A DNA stretch of 64,000 nt. It comes from Burkholderia sp. WSM2230 (GTDB lineage: Bacteria; Pseudomonadota; Gammaproteobacteria; Burkholderiales; Burkholderiaceae). Location: positions 186,643 through 250,642 of the forward strand of contig NZ_AXAJ01000001.1 in the NCBI RefSeq assembly GCF_000472445.1, read 5' to 3'. The notes below the pieces were generated by a model. That model was not told the DNA's origin. It saw nothing but the letters and a program-made list of their open reading frames with translations, and did not search any database. Both the position numbers and the translations under genes were made by a program. Shown one piece after another: positions 52,923 through 62,083 of this stretch; the stretch's first letter is position 1, and every line of letters starts with the position of its first letter.

Positions 52923-53714
52923 ATGCCTTACGCCGCAGTCAACGGCACCGAGCTTCACTATCGAATCGACGGCGACCGCCACGGCAGTGCGCCGTGGGTG
53001 ATCCTGTCGAATTCGCTCGGCAGCGATCTGTCCATGTGGACGCCGCAAGTGGCGGCGCTATCGAAGCACTTTCGCGTGCTGCGCTACGACACGCGCGGTC
53101 ACGGCCATTCGGAAGCGCCGAAAGGACCGTACACCATCGAGCATCTGACGGGCGACGTGCTCGGCCTGATGGACACGCTCAAGATCGCGCGCGCGAATTT
53201 CTGCGGCGTGTCGATGGGCGGACTCACTGGCGTTGCGTTGGCCGCGCGTCATGCAAGCCGCTTTGAGCGCGTGGTGCTCGCCAACACGGCGGCGCGCATC
53301 GGCTCGCCGGAAGTGTGGGTGCCGCGTGCCGCGCGCGCTCGCACCGAAGGCATGCTGGCACTCGCCGACGCGGTGTTGCCGCGCTGGTTCACCGCCGAGT
53401 ACATCGAGCGTGAACCGGTGGTGTTCGCTATGATCCGCGACGTGTTCGTGCATACCGACAAGGAAGGTTATGCGTTGAACTGCGAGGCGATCGACGCCAC
53501 CGATCTGCGCCCCGAAACGCATGGCATCAAGCTGCCGGTGCTGGTGATCAGCGGCACGCATGACGTGGCCGCGACGCCCGCGCAAGGCCGCGAACTGGCG
53601 CAGGCTGTCCCGGGCGCGCGTTACGTCGAACTGGACGCCTCGCATATTTCCAACATCGAGAAGGCCGATGCTTTCACGAAGACAGTCATCGACTTTTTGA
53701 CGGAGTCCAAATGA
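52923..53714 (+). CDS. pcaD: 3-oxoadipate enol-lactonase
   Basis: A 263-residue alpha/beta hydrolase. The triad is Ser (CGVSMGG), Asp (SGTHDVAATP) and His (LDASHIS). It opens the enol-lactone to beta-ketoadipate. AAGGAG precedes the ATG at 52923, four bases after the pcaB stop. It overlaps pcaC by ATGA. Confidence 0.92.
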   Translation: MPYAAVNGTELHYRIDGDRHGSAPWVILSNSLGSDLSMWTPQVAALSKHFRVLRYDTRGHGHSEAPKGPYTIEHLTGDVLGLMDTLKIARANFCGVSMGGLTGVALAARHASRFERVVLANTAARIGSPEVWVPRAARARTEGMLALADAVLPRWFTAEYIEREPVVFAMIRDVFVHTDKEGYALNCEAIDATDLRPETHGIKLPVLVISGTHDVAATPAQGRELAQAVPGARYVELDASHISNIEKADAFTKTVIDFLTESK

Positions 53715-54103
53715 ACGACGAAGACCGCTACGAAGCCGGACTCGGCGTGCGCCGCGCGGTGCTGGGCGACGCGCACGTCGACCGCTCGCTGGCAAACCGC
53801 ACGGAACTGACGGAAGAGTTTCAGAACTTCATTACCCGTTACGCGTGGGGCGAGGTGTGGACGCGCGAGGGTTTGCCGCGACACACGCGCAGTCTGCTGA
53901 CCATTGCAATGATGGTCGCGCTCAATCGCAGCGAGGAACTCGCACTGCACCTGCGTGCCGCGAAAAACAATGGCGTGACGCGCGAGCAGATCAAGGAAGT
54001 GCTGCTGCAAACCGCGATTTACTGCGGCGTGCCGGCCGCGAATTCGGCTTTTCATCTGGCCGATAAACTTTTCCGCGAGGACGATGCAGCGGCGAAGCCT
54101 TGA
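53711..54103 (+). CDS. pcaC: 4-carboxymuconolactone decarboxylase
   Basis: A 130-residue AhpD-like helical protein. EEFQNFITRYAWGEVWTREG, LPRHTRSLLTIAM and AIYCGVPAANSAFH are typical of PcaC, which decarboxylates 4-carboxymuconolactone. Its start overlaps the pcaD stop. Last gene of the operon, followed by a strong hairpin. Confidence 0.93.
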   Translation: MNDEDRYEAGLGVRRAVLGDAHVDRSLANRTELTEEFQNFITRYAWGEVWTREGLPRHTRSLLTIAMMVALNRSEELALHLRAAKNNGVTREQIKEVLLQTAIYCGVPAANSAFHLADKLFREDDAAAKP

Positions 54104-54144
54104 GTTTTTTGCCGCGTTTGATTGCGGATCGAGGCTTTGAAATC

Positions 54145-54176
54145 AAAACGCGCGCCGATAGCCCGGCGCGCGTTTT
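54145..54176. terminator. Bidirectional terminator
   Basis: A perfect 13-bp stem, AAAACGCGCGCCG with CGGCGCGCGTTTT around ATAGCC. The A and T ends let it work on both strands: after pcaC, and after the convergent TetR gene whose stop it touches. Confidence 0.88.
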
Positions 54177-54943
54177 CATATGGCGCGGTGGTCCAGTGCG
54201 CCGGCTTCTGCGTGGGCATCGGCGTCGGTCGCATTCGCCGCATCGACTATGTCAGCGTGGGCATTCGAATCGGTGTCGGCCGTTGAGTGCAGCCGCACCG
54301 CGCGCAACACAGTGTCTTTGATCACTTCGCGCCAATGCGCGAGCGCCGCCTTGTCCATTAGCGGTTCGCCGAGAAATGCGCCCAACGTGTACTGGTTCGC
54401 GTTATAAAAATAGCCGAGCGAAGCGATCATCAAATACACGTCGCGCGCTTTGATGTCCGTGCGGAACACATGCTGCGCCTTGCCTGCATCCAACAGTTTT
54501 TGCACGACAGAAATTGCGTAGCCCGAAATCTCCTTCAGCTTCGAAGACTTCTTCGCGTGCTTGCCTTGATGCAGATTCTCGCTTGACAGCAGCGTGACGA
54601 ATTCAGGGTGATCCAGGTAGTACTGCCAGACGAATTCGACCATCTGTTCGAGGCCACGCACCGGGTTCTGCAGGTCGAGATCGAGTTTGCTTTCCGCTTC
54701 ATTGAATTGCGTGTAGATCGTCTCCAGTACCTCGACGAACAGCTGCTCCTTGCTGCCGAAATAATAGTAGATCATCCGGTCGTGCGAGCGCGCGGCCTTC
54801 GAGATGCTTTCCACGCGGCCGCTCGCATAGCCTTGCTTCGCGAACACCTTGATTGCCGCTTTCAGAATCTTGGCGCGCGTGTCCTGCGCCTGTTTCGCAC
54901 GGATGCCGGTGGCGCCCGGCTTGCGGGCGGCGGTGGGACTCAT
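54176..54943 (-). CDS. TetR-family regulator
   Basis: A 255-residue TetR protein: helix-turn-helix at about 20-65 (FAKQGYASGRVESISKAA; RMIYYYFGSKEQLF) and a ligand-binding domain. The last 30 residues are an odd Asp/Ala/His-rich tail (NATDADAHAEAGALDH), probably disordered. It is divergent from the reductase gene, with an inverted repeat between them, so it likely represses that operon. The ATG at 54943 opens the conserved part; the frame extends upstream without coding character. Confidence 0.87.
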   Translation of the reverse strand: MSPTAARKPGATGIRAKQAQDTRAKILKAAIKVFAKQGYASGRVESISKAARSHDRMIYYYFGSKEQLFVEVLETIYTQFNEAESKLDLDLQNPVRGLEQMVEFVWQYYLDHPEFVTLLSSENLHQGKHAKKSSKLKEISGYAISVVQKLLDAGKAQHVFRTDIKARDVYLMIASLGYFYNANQYTLGAFLGEPLMDKAALAHWREVIKDTVLRAVRLHSTADTDSNAHADIVDAANATDADAHAEAGALDHRAI

Positions 54944-55241
54944 GGCGGTGTGGTATCTCTTCGTTGTGTGTTGAACGGCTCGAACCCTCGCACCGGGTTC
55001 GCGAGGCAATGCAGGCGTCCTTATCATACAGCGCGTGTTGCCTGCTGCGGGACCTCTTTCAGGCGATGCACGGCGCACAGCTTCGGCGTAAATTGAAAGC
55101 GGCAACGAAGCGTCAACCAAGCGCCAATCAAGCGGCGACCGGGCGGGCATCGGCCTTTGAATGCGGCGGCGCACCATGCGCTGGCTGACCGGAAACTCAT
55201 TGCGCAGTCTATTTTGATCGAGTAGATTTCCAACAAGTTTG

Positions 55242-55259
55242 GTGTAGCGGATACTACAC
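55242..55259. promoter_or_regulatory. Candidate TetR operator
   Basis: GTGTAG-N6-CTACAC, a perfect 18-bp inverted repeat in the 432-base divergent region 54944-55375, about 117 bases before the reductase start. Size and place fit a TetR dimer site. I see no gene in the rest of the region. Confidence 0.6.
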
Positions 55260-55375
55260 GAACGGTGAGTGACCGCAACATGGAAATATGCGAGTCACAC
55301 GAAAGACCCTTGAAACAGGGGCTTTTCGGCGACCGGGCTGGACCGATTGTAATGTCGTCGTATGGAACCCCCACC

Positions 55376-56971
55376 ATGACAGAACATACGAAGGTCGATT
55401 TCGGTGCGGAGCGCGTCGACGGCGAAATCGCCTCGACGCCTGGCCCCACCGTGCTCGAGAAGGCGGCGCCGCGCAGCGAGCGTATGGCGTCGAACAAGAT
55501 CGAATGCAATGCCTGCCCGGTGCTGTGCCAGATATCGGAAGGGCGCACCGGCGCCTGCGATCGTTATGCGAATGCGCAAGGGCGGCTGATTCGCGTCGAC
55601 CCGGTGGTGTTCCTGTCTAACTCTCGTTCGCACTCGAATAGCGCGGAGGCCGCCATTGAATTTGCGGCGCCGTCCGAAACGCAGGATCATGCCGCCGACG
55701 AAGCGCTCTTCGTGACCGGCGTGGGCGCATCGTCCACGTATCCCGACTACAAACCCGCGCCTTTTATCGTTGGCTCGAAGCTCGACGACGTCGACATGGT
55801 CACGGTCGTCACGGAAGGCATCTTCAGCTATTGCAGCTTCAAGGTAAAGATCGACACGGACCGCTTTCTCGGACCCGAACAGGCGAATGTGCGTTGCCAG
55901 GGCGAGATTGTCGGTCACGTGACGACAGCGGAATACGGTTCGCAAATGCTGAGTCTCGGCGGCGTGCATCATTTAACCGGCGGCAGCAAGAAAGAAGGCC
56001 GCGTGACCTGCGACATGATGCTCGCGCTCGGCAACAAGCGGGCGGTGGAACTCAGCATAGACGGTGGCGCAAGCCTCGTGATTCGCGCGGGCGCGGCGCC
56101 GGTGGTCGACGGTGTCGAGGAGCAGCGAATGCGCGTGGGCTGCGGCTCCGCGACCATCGGTATTTTCGCCAAACAATGGTTCGGCCATGCCGACGAAGTC
56201 GTCGTGGTCGACGATCACATCACCGGCGTGCTGACTGAACATCAGGCAGGGCGCTGCCTCGGCATGACGCGCTCGGGCATCAGGATTCGCGGACGCAAGT
56301 CGACACCCGGCCGCTATTTCCAGGTGGCGAACCCCGGCATCGGCTGGGGCGGCACGGATATTCAGGATCCCCTGGCGATTGTCGAAGGCTTCGATCCCGC
56401 AGTCGCGAAACCCGGAATGCGCCTGCTGATGGTGTCGACCACCGGCGAACACGCGCAGTGGTACCAACTCGACCATGATCTCGTGCCGCGCATCGCGGCC
56501 ATGCCGGAGGCGGTGCGTCGCACGGTGGAACGGATCGGCGAGAACTGCGAACCTTCGCTTGCCACGGTACTGTTTCTCGGCGGCGCGGGCGGAAGTCTGC
56601 GCGCGGGCGCGACTGAAAACCCGGTGCTGCTCACGCGTGCCATCAAGCAGAAACTGGTGAACGTGACCTGCGGGGGCGCGCCGGCTTATGTGTGGCCCGG
56701 CGGCGGCATCACCGTGATGGTCGACGTATCGCGCATGCCCGACCGTTCGTTCGGTACAGTGCCCACACCGGCGATTGTCGCGCCAATCGAATTCACGATG
56801 ACCTACGACGCCTATCGCGATCTTGGCGGCCATCTGGATGCAGTGAGATCATTGGAGAGTGTGTTGGCGAGCGGTCCCGATCACACGGAAGGCGCGCCGC
56901 TCGCCCGCCGCATCGTGGCGCGCAATCCGGACAATCCGTGGCCGCCGGCCGTGCCGCCCATGCTCGGCTGA
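55376..56971 (+). CDS. hnr: 6-hydroxynicotinate reductase-like iron-sulfur flavoprotein
   Basis: About 531 residues. The N-terminal C44-x2-C47-x3-C51-x9-C61 set (ECNACPVLCQ to ACDRY) should bind an iron-sulfur cluster. The rest matches the proteins annotated as 6-hydroxynicotinate reductase after the Eubacterium barkeri enzyme, which reduces 6-hydroxynicotinate to the tetrahydro-oxo form. Thr413 in RAGAT resembles a flavin-attachment site. An enamidase-like gene later in the cluster would cleave that product, which supports the call. The frame is open to 55265; I prefer the ATG at 55376 although no RBS is strong. The substrate could be another N-heterocycle. Confidence 0.75.
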   Translation: MTEHTKVDFGAERVDGEIASTPGPTVLEKAAPRSERMASNKIECNACPVLCQISEGRTGACDRYANAQGRLIRVDPVVFLSNSRSHSNSAEAAIEFAAPSETQDHAADEALFVTGVGASSTYPDYKPAPFIVGSKLDDVDMVTVVTEGIFSYCSFKVKIDTDRFLGPEQANVRCQGEIVGHVTTAEYGSQMLSLGGVHHLTGGSKKEGRVTCDMMLALGNKRAVELSIDGGASLVIRAGAAPVVDGVEEQRMRVGCGSATIGIFAKQWFGHADEVVVVDDHITGVLTEHQAGRCLGMTRSGIRIRGRKSTPGRYFQVANPGIGWGGTDIQDPLAIVEGFDPAVAKPGMRLLMVSTTGEHAQWYQLDHDLVPRIAAMPEAVRRTVERIGENCEPSLATVLFLGGAGGSLRAGATENPVLLTRAIKQKLVNVTCGGAPAYVWPGGGITVMVDVSRMPDRSFGTVPTPAIVAPIEFTMTYDAYRDLGGHLDAVRSLESVLASGPDHTEGAPLARRIVARNPDNPWPPAVPPMLG

Positions 56972-57001
56972 TCCGCACAACCACTTGGCCCACATCACGC
57001 G

Positions 57002-57949
57002 ATGAACCCGACCCGCACACGTATCGACGCGACGCGCTGGCATTGGCAGCATGGCCCGATCGACCTGATTCTCAGCGCCGACGGCGAGCCCGCGGCGCTG
57101 CAATCGGCTTATGCGGCATGCTGGACGCGGTTTGTCGACGTGTTGCCCGAGCTCGTCGGCGAATTGAAACTACTGCGTCAACCGTTGCCCGCCGATGCGG
57201 CCTTCAACGAATGCGCGCTGCAAGGCACGGTGGCGCGCCGCATGTGGTCCGCGTGCTACCCATATCGAGCACGGTTTATCACACCGATGGCCGCCGTTGC
57301 AGGCAGCGTCGCTGACGAACTGATAGGCGCGTTCGCAAGAGAAGGCGTCGCCCGGGCGTACATCAACAATGGCGGGGACATTGCGTTTCATCTGACCGAA
57401 GGCCGGCAGTATCGTGTAGGCGTGTTTGCCGATCTGTCGCAATCGCTCGACAAAATGCAGCTTGCGAACGGCCTCGCGCTCGACGCGAATCTCACGCTGG
57501 ATGCGCCCATGGCCATTCGCGGCATAGCGACGAGCGGCTGGCGCGGCCGCAGTTTCAGCTTTGGTATCGCCGACAGCGTGACCGTGCTCGCGCGCGAAGC
57601 GGCAAGCGCGGACGCCGCCGCGACGATGATCGCGAACGCGGTGAACCTTGATCATGCCGGCATCGTCCGCATGCCGGCTTCGTCGCTGAAGGACGATACT
57701 GACCTGGGCGATCAGCTCGTCACCGTGGACGTTCCTTCACTCCCAGAGCCGCTTGTGGATTTCGCGCTTGCACGCGGCGTCGAAACCGCGCAGCGTTTGC
57801 TGGAGCGCGGTCTGATAGAAGGCGCCGCATTGTTCCTGCAAGGACGCGTGCGGACAGTCGGCATGCAACGCACAGGCGCATTGCTCACCACGACGCAACG
57901 CGCTTACATCACAACGGAGGCTCCGTGTTCGAAATACGCCGCGTGCTGA
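57002..57949 (+). CDS. UPF0280 (ApbE-like) protein
   Basis: A 315-residue UPF0280-family protein. INNGGDIAFHL and GIATSGWRGRSFSFGIADSVTV resemble the GGDI and TSG motifs of ApbE, the FAD:protein FMN transferase, to whose superfamily it appears to belong. Placed between the reductase and DUF1185 genes, it might attach flavin to the reductase. It follows hnr by 30 bases and overlaps the next gene by 25. Function inferred. Confidence 0.75.
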   Translation: MNPTRTRIDATRWHWQHGPIDLILSADGEPAALQSAYAACWTRFVDVLPELVGELKLLRQPLPADAAFNECALQGTVARRMWSACYPYRARFITPMAAVAGSVADELIGAFAREGVARAYINNGGDIAFHLTEGRQYRVGVFADLSQSLDKMQLANGLALDANLTLDAPMAIRGIATSGWRGRSFSFGIADSVTVLAREAASADAAATMIANAVNLDHAGIVRMPASSLKDDTDLGDQLVTVDVPSLPEPLVDFALARGVETAQRLLERGLIEGAALFLQGRVRTVGMQRTGALLTTTQRAYITTEAPCSKYAAC

Positions 57950-58515
57950 CGCACGTCGAAGACATCTTCCACGAGTTCGGGCCCGCGCCCGAGAAGCCGC
58001 TGCGGCGCGGCGCGATTGTCGCCGTGATGACCAACCCGTTTGCAGGCCGTTACGAGCCGAAAATCGAACACGCAATGGAAGCGCTCAAGCCCATCGGTTT
58101 CGATATGGCGCAACGGCTGCTGGCGGCAATGGCGGTTCCGCACTCGTCGATAGAAGGCTACGGCAAGGGCGCGATTGTCGGCGCGCGCGGCGAACTGGAA
58201 CACGGCGCGTTGTGGCATGTGCCCGGCGGCTATGCGATGCGGGAGTTGCTGGAAAAGAACGGCGTGCCGACCAATGCCATCGTGCCGTCGACGAAAAAAG
58301 TCGGCGCACCGTCCAGCGCGCTCGACGTGCCGCTCACGCACGTCAACGCTAGCTACGTGCGCAGTCACTTCGACGCCATCGAAGTGCGCGTGCCGGGCGC
58401 GCCCGCCGCGGACGAAGTGGTGTACATCCTCGCGATGAGCACAGGGCAGCGCGTGCATGCGCGTGTCGGCGGACTCGCCAAAGAGGCGATTGTGGGCAAG
58501 GACGGCCTGCGCTGA
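57925..58515 (+). CDS. DUF1185 ('amino acid synthesis') protein, first copy
   Basis: A 196-residue DUF1185 protein. GAIVAVMTNPFAGRYEPKIE, EGYGKGAIVGARGELEHGA and SYVRSHFDAIEVRV are the family blocks (shown in part). The name 'amino acid synthesis' given to this family is not backed by a known reaction. It starts at GTG 57925 with GGAGG upstream, inside the 3' end of the UPF0280 gene. A second copy follows at once. Confidence 0.8.
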   Translation: MFEIRRVLTHVEDIFHEFGPAPEKPLRRGAIVAVMTNPFAGRYEPKIEHAMEALKPIGFDMAQRLLAAMAVPHSSIEGYGKGAIVGARGELEHGALWHVPGGYAMRELLEKNGVPTNAIVPSTKKVGAPSSALDVPLTHVNASYVRSHFDAIEVRVPGAPAADEVVYILAMSTGQRVHARVGGLAKEAIVGKDGLR

Positions 58516-58582
58516 AACCTGCTTGAAACGCACTGGAACGCGCTGAATGCAGCGACAGGTACATCGAAACTCGGAGAGCGAA

Positions 58583-59167
58583 ATGGCAATCAGGCTTCGC
58601 AAGCTGGTCGTGCAAGTAGACGAAACACGCATGGAAATGGGACAAAACGTCGATCCGCCCGCGCGTCGCGCGGTCGCTATCGCGGTGATCGACAATCCGT
58701 ATGCAGGCCGCTACGAGGCGAAGCTCGATGCGCTGATCGATGCAGGCGAAGAACTCGGCGCGCTGCTCGGCAAGCGCTGCGTCGAAGCGCTCGGTATCGA
58801 ACCAGGTGAAGCGCAAAGCTACGGCAAGGCCGCGATTGTCGGGGAGGCCGGCGAACTCGAGCATGCCGCGGCGATTCTGCATCCGAAGCTCGGCGCGCCG
58901 CTGCGCGCAGCGGTGGAGAAGGGCGCGGCGCTCGTGCCGTCGGCGAAAAAAATGGGCACGCTCGGCACCGCCATCGACGTCCCGCTTGGTCACAAGGATG
59001 CGGCTTTCGTGCGCAGTCATTTCGACGCGATCGAGGCGCGCGTGTCCGACGCGCCGCGCGCGAATGAAATTGTCGTCGCCGTCGCGGTGACGGCTTCCGG
59101 CCGGCCGTTGCCGCGCATCGGCGGATTGCAGGCGAACGAGATCAAGGGCGAGGATGGTTTGCGCTGA
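58583..59167 (+). CDS. DUF1185 protein, second copy
   Basis: A 194-residue paralogue of the preceding protein. It shares NPxAGRYE, SYGKAAIVGEAGELEHAA, VPSxKKxG and FVRSHFDAIE, but differs elsewhere. The pair could form a heteromer or act on successive intermediates. The ATG at 58583 has GGAGAG upstream; the frame begins at 58547. Confidence 0.8.
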   Translation: MAIRLRKLVVQVDETRMEMGQNVDPPARRAVAIAVIDNPYAGRYEAKLDALIDAGEELGALLGKRCVEALGIEPGEAQSYGKAAIVGEAGELEHAAAILHPKLGAPLRAAVEKGAALVPSAKKMGTLGTAIDVPLGHKDAAFVRSHFDAIEARVSDAPRANEIVVAVAVTASGRPLPRIGGLQANEIKGEDGLR

Positions 59168-59330
59168 GGTCGGCATGCATTTGTTTCGCGGGTCCCCACA
59201 AGGGATTTCTTTCAGGTAGTGTGCTGCCGTTGATGCGTGCGAGCACGGTGCCGCACGTGCTGCAACGTCTGCTGGCCCGGCCGCACGGATATCGCGCGTG
59301 CGGGCGGTCGGCAAGCTGCCGAGGGTCTCG

Positions 59331-61277
59331 ATGCTTTCGAATTTGCTGGTACAACTGGTCAACGGACTCGCCGATGCGTCGACGCTCTTTCTGGTCGCCG
59401 CTGGCTTGTCGTTGATCTTCGGCGTGACGCGCATCGTCAATTTCGCGCACGGCTCGTTCTACATGTTCGGCATCTACGTTGCGTACAGCATCGCGAGCCG
59501 CTTCGGGCATACGGCCGGCGGCTTCTGGCTTTCCGTGCTGGCCGCCGCAGTCGTGGTCGCCGTGCTCGGCGCGCTGGTCGAAGTCATCGTGCTGCGGCGC
59601 ATTTATCAGGCGCCCGAGTTGTTTCATCTGCTCGCCACGTTCGCGCTCGTATTGATCTTTCGCGACGCCGCGCTATGGCTGTGGGGGCCGCAAGATCTGT
59701 TTGGGCCGCGCGCGCCGCATCTGGCGGGCGCAGTGAATTTCCTCGGCCATCCGCTGCCGACTTATGACATAGCGTTGATCGTGATCGGCCCAGTCGTGTT
59801 GCTGCTGCTCTGGTATGCGTTGACGCGCACGCGTTGGGGCACGCTCGTGCGCGCCGCGACGCAGGACCGCGAAATGCTCGGCGCGCTCGGCATCAATCAG
59901 GCGTGGCTGTTCACCGGCGTGTTTTTCGTCGGCGCGTTTCTCGCGGGTTTGGGCGGCGCGCTGCAAGGGCCGCGTATGTCGGCGAATCTCTCACTCGATC
60001 TCGAGACAATCGGCAATGCGTTCGTGGTCGTGGTGGTCGGCGGCATGGGCTCGATTCCGGGCGCATTCGTGGCCGCGCTGATCATCGCGGAGATCAAGGC
60101 GCTGTGCATCGGCATTGGACATGTGACGATTTTCGGCGTCGGCCTGTCGTTGAGCCGCTTCACGCTGGTCGCGGAATTCGTCGTGATGGCTGTGGTGCTG
60201 GTCGTGCGGCCGTGGGGTCTGCTCGGCCGCGCGAGCGCCGCGGTGCGCGGCATGGCAGCGCCCGAAACGCCCTTGCGTCCCGCGGGAAAACGCGTCAAAT
60301 GGCTGGCCGCAATCGTGCTGCTGGTTCTGCTGCTTGCACCGCTCGCGGCCAATGCATTCCCCTATATGCCGGTGCTGCTGGTGGAGATACTGATCGCCGT
60401 TCTGTTTGCAACGAGCCTGCATTTCATCATGGGGCCGGGCGGCATGCATTCGTTCGGCCACGCTGCCTACTTCGGGCTCGGCGCATATGGCGCGGCGCTG
60501 TTCCTCAAGGTACTGAACCTGCCGATGGAAGCCGCATTGCTGCTGGCGCCGCTTCTCGCAGTGGGAGGCGCGCTGGTATTCGGCTGGTTCTGCGTGCGCC
60601 TCTCGGGCGTCTATCTCGCGATGCTGACACTCGCGTTCGCGCAGATCGTGTGGTCGGTCGTTTTCCAATGGGACGATGTGACAGGCGGCAGCAACGGCAT
60701 TCTCGGTTTGTGGCCGGCTGACTGGCTCTCGTCTCCAGTCGCGTTTTATTACTTGGCGCTCGCGTGTGCGGTGATCGGCGTATGGCTGTTGCGGCGCATG
60801 CTGTTTTCGCCGCTGGGTTATGCGATGCGTGCGTCGCGCGATTCCGTGCTGCGAGCTGAGGCTATCGGCATCGACGTGAAGCGCGTGCAGTGGGCGGCGT
60901 TCGTAATCGCGTCGCTGTTCTGCGGACTCGCGGGTTCCTTGTATGCGTTCTCCAAGGGCACGATCTCGCCGGAAGTGATTAGCGTGAGCCGCTCCGTCGA
61001 CGGTCTCGTCATGGTGTTGCTCGGCGGTTTGCAAACGCTCACTGGGCCGATTGTCGGCGCAGCCGTGTTTACGTGGCTGCAGGACACCGTTGCGCGGCAG
61101 ACGGACTATTGGCAGGCGCTGCTCGGCTTCGCAATTCTGCTGCTCGTGATCGCATTTCCGCAGGGCATTGTCGGTTTCATCCGCGAGCGTTTCGGCGACG
61201 ACACCAACGCCCGCGACAACGCGGAGAAAACCGCTGCGCCCGCTTCGCAACACACGGCGATCAAGGAGGGGCTATGA
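59331..61277 (+). CDS. Branched-chain-type ABC permease, LivH-LivM fusion
   Basis: A 648-residue fusion of the two permeases of a HAAT importer. Residues 1-310 are LivH-like (GLSLIFGVTRIVNFAHGSFY; GGMGSIPGAF); residues 330-620 are LivM-like (GMHSFGHAAYFGLGAYGAA; GVYLAMLTLAFAQI; GGLQTLTGPIVGA). Fusions of this kind occur in Burkholderiales importers of aromatic or amide compounds. The ATG at 59331 has GAGGG upstream. The stop overlaps livG (ATGA). No binding protein is in the window. Confidence 0.9.
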   Translation: MLSNLLVQLVNGLADASTLFLVAAGLSLIFGVTRIVNFAHGSFYMFGIYVAYSIASRFGHTAGGFWLSVLAAAVVVAVLGALVEVIVLRRIYQAPELFHLLATFALVLIFRDAALWLWGPQDLFGPRAPHLAGAVNFLGHPLPTYDIALIVIGPVVLLLLWYALTRTRWGTLVRAATQDREMLGALGINQAWLFTGVFFVGAFLAGLGGALQGPRMSANLSLDLETIGNAFVVVVVGGMGSIPGAFVAALIIAEIKALCIGIGHVTIFGVGLSLSRFTLVAEFVVMAVVLVVRPWGLLGRASAAVRGMAAPETPLRPAGKRVKWLAAIVLLVLLLAPLAANAFPYMPVLLVEILIAVLFATSLHFIMGPGGMHSFGHAAYFGLGAYGAALFLKVLNLPMEAALLLAPLLAVGGALVFGWFCVRLSGVYLAMLTLAFAQIVWSVVFQWDDVTGGSNGILGLWPADWLSSPVAFYYLALACAVIGVWLLRRMLFSPLGYAMRASRDSVLRAEAIGIDVKRVQWAAFVIASLFCGLAGSLYAFSKGTISPEVISVSRSVDGLVMVLLGGLQTLTGPIVGAAVFTWLQDTVARQTDYWQALLGFAILLLVIAFPQGIVGFIRERFGDDTNARDNAEKTAAPASQHTAIKEGL

Positions 61278-62083
61278 GCTTGCTGCAAGTGTCCGGCCTC
61301 TCGAAGTCGTTCGGAGGACTGAAGGCAGTGGACAACGTGTCGTTCACGCTCGAAGCCGGTCAGCTTCTCGCGCTGCTCGGCCCGAACGGCGCGGGCAAGT
61401 CGACATGCTTCAACATGGTGAATGGACAACTAGCGCCCTCATCGGGCTCTATCCGTTTCGACGGACATGAGCTCGTCGGCATGCGTCCGCGCGACATCTG
61501 GCGGCTCGGCGTAGGCCGCACTTTCCAGATTGCCGCGACCTTCAATTCGATGACCGTGCTGGAGAACGTGCAGATGGCTCTCGTGTCGCGCGAACGCAAA
61601 ACCTTCGGCCTCTGGAAGCCCGCAGGCTCGCGCTATGCCGATGAGGCCTTCGCACTGCTCGAACAGGTCGGCATGGCCGCCGACGCCAACCGCGCATGCG
61701 GCGTGCTCGCATATGGCGACGTGAAACGGGTCGAACTGGCGATTGCGCTCGCGAACCGCCCAAAGCTGTTATTGATGGACGAGCCCACTGCCGGCATGGC
61801 GCCAAAGGAGCGCAACGAACTGATGGCGCTGACCAGACGGCTCGTCGCCGAGCAGCAGATTGGCGTGCTGTTTACCGAGCACAGCATGGACGTAGTGTTC
61901 GCCTACGCCGACCGCATGATCGTGCTCGCGCGCGGCAAACTGATTGCCGAAGGCGACGGCGACACGATCCGCAACGACCCGCGCGTGCAGGAAGTGTATT
62001 TCGGCACCGGCAGGACGTTTCAGCCGCATGCGGCGCTGCACGACACGGCAGGCGGTCGCGCCGGTGAAGGAGTCCTGCAATGA
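61274..62083 (+). CDS. livG: Branched-chain-type ABC ATPase, LivG
   Basis: A 269-residue ATPase: Walker A GPNGAGKST, signature LAYGDVKRVELA, Walker B LLLMDEPTAGM, switch His in FTEHSMDVVF. The signature differs from the common LSYGxQ form by an Ala. It overlaps the permease and livF genes by ATGA on both sides. Substrate presumably the N-heterocycle handled by the cluster. Confidence 0.92.
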   Translation: MSLLQVSGLSKSFGGLKAVDNVSFTLEAGQLLALLGPNGAGKSTCFNMVNGQLAPSSGSIRFDGHELVGMRPRDIWRLGVGRTFQIAATFNSMTVLENVQMALVSRERKTFGLWKPAGSRYADEAFALLEQVGMAADANRACGVLAYGDVKRVELAIALANRPKLLLMDEPTAGMAPKERNELMALTRRLVAEQQIGVLFTEHSMDVVFAYADRMIVLARGKLIAEGDGDTIRNDPRVQEVYFGTGRTFQPHAALHDTAGGRAGEGVLQ

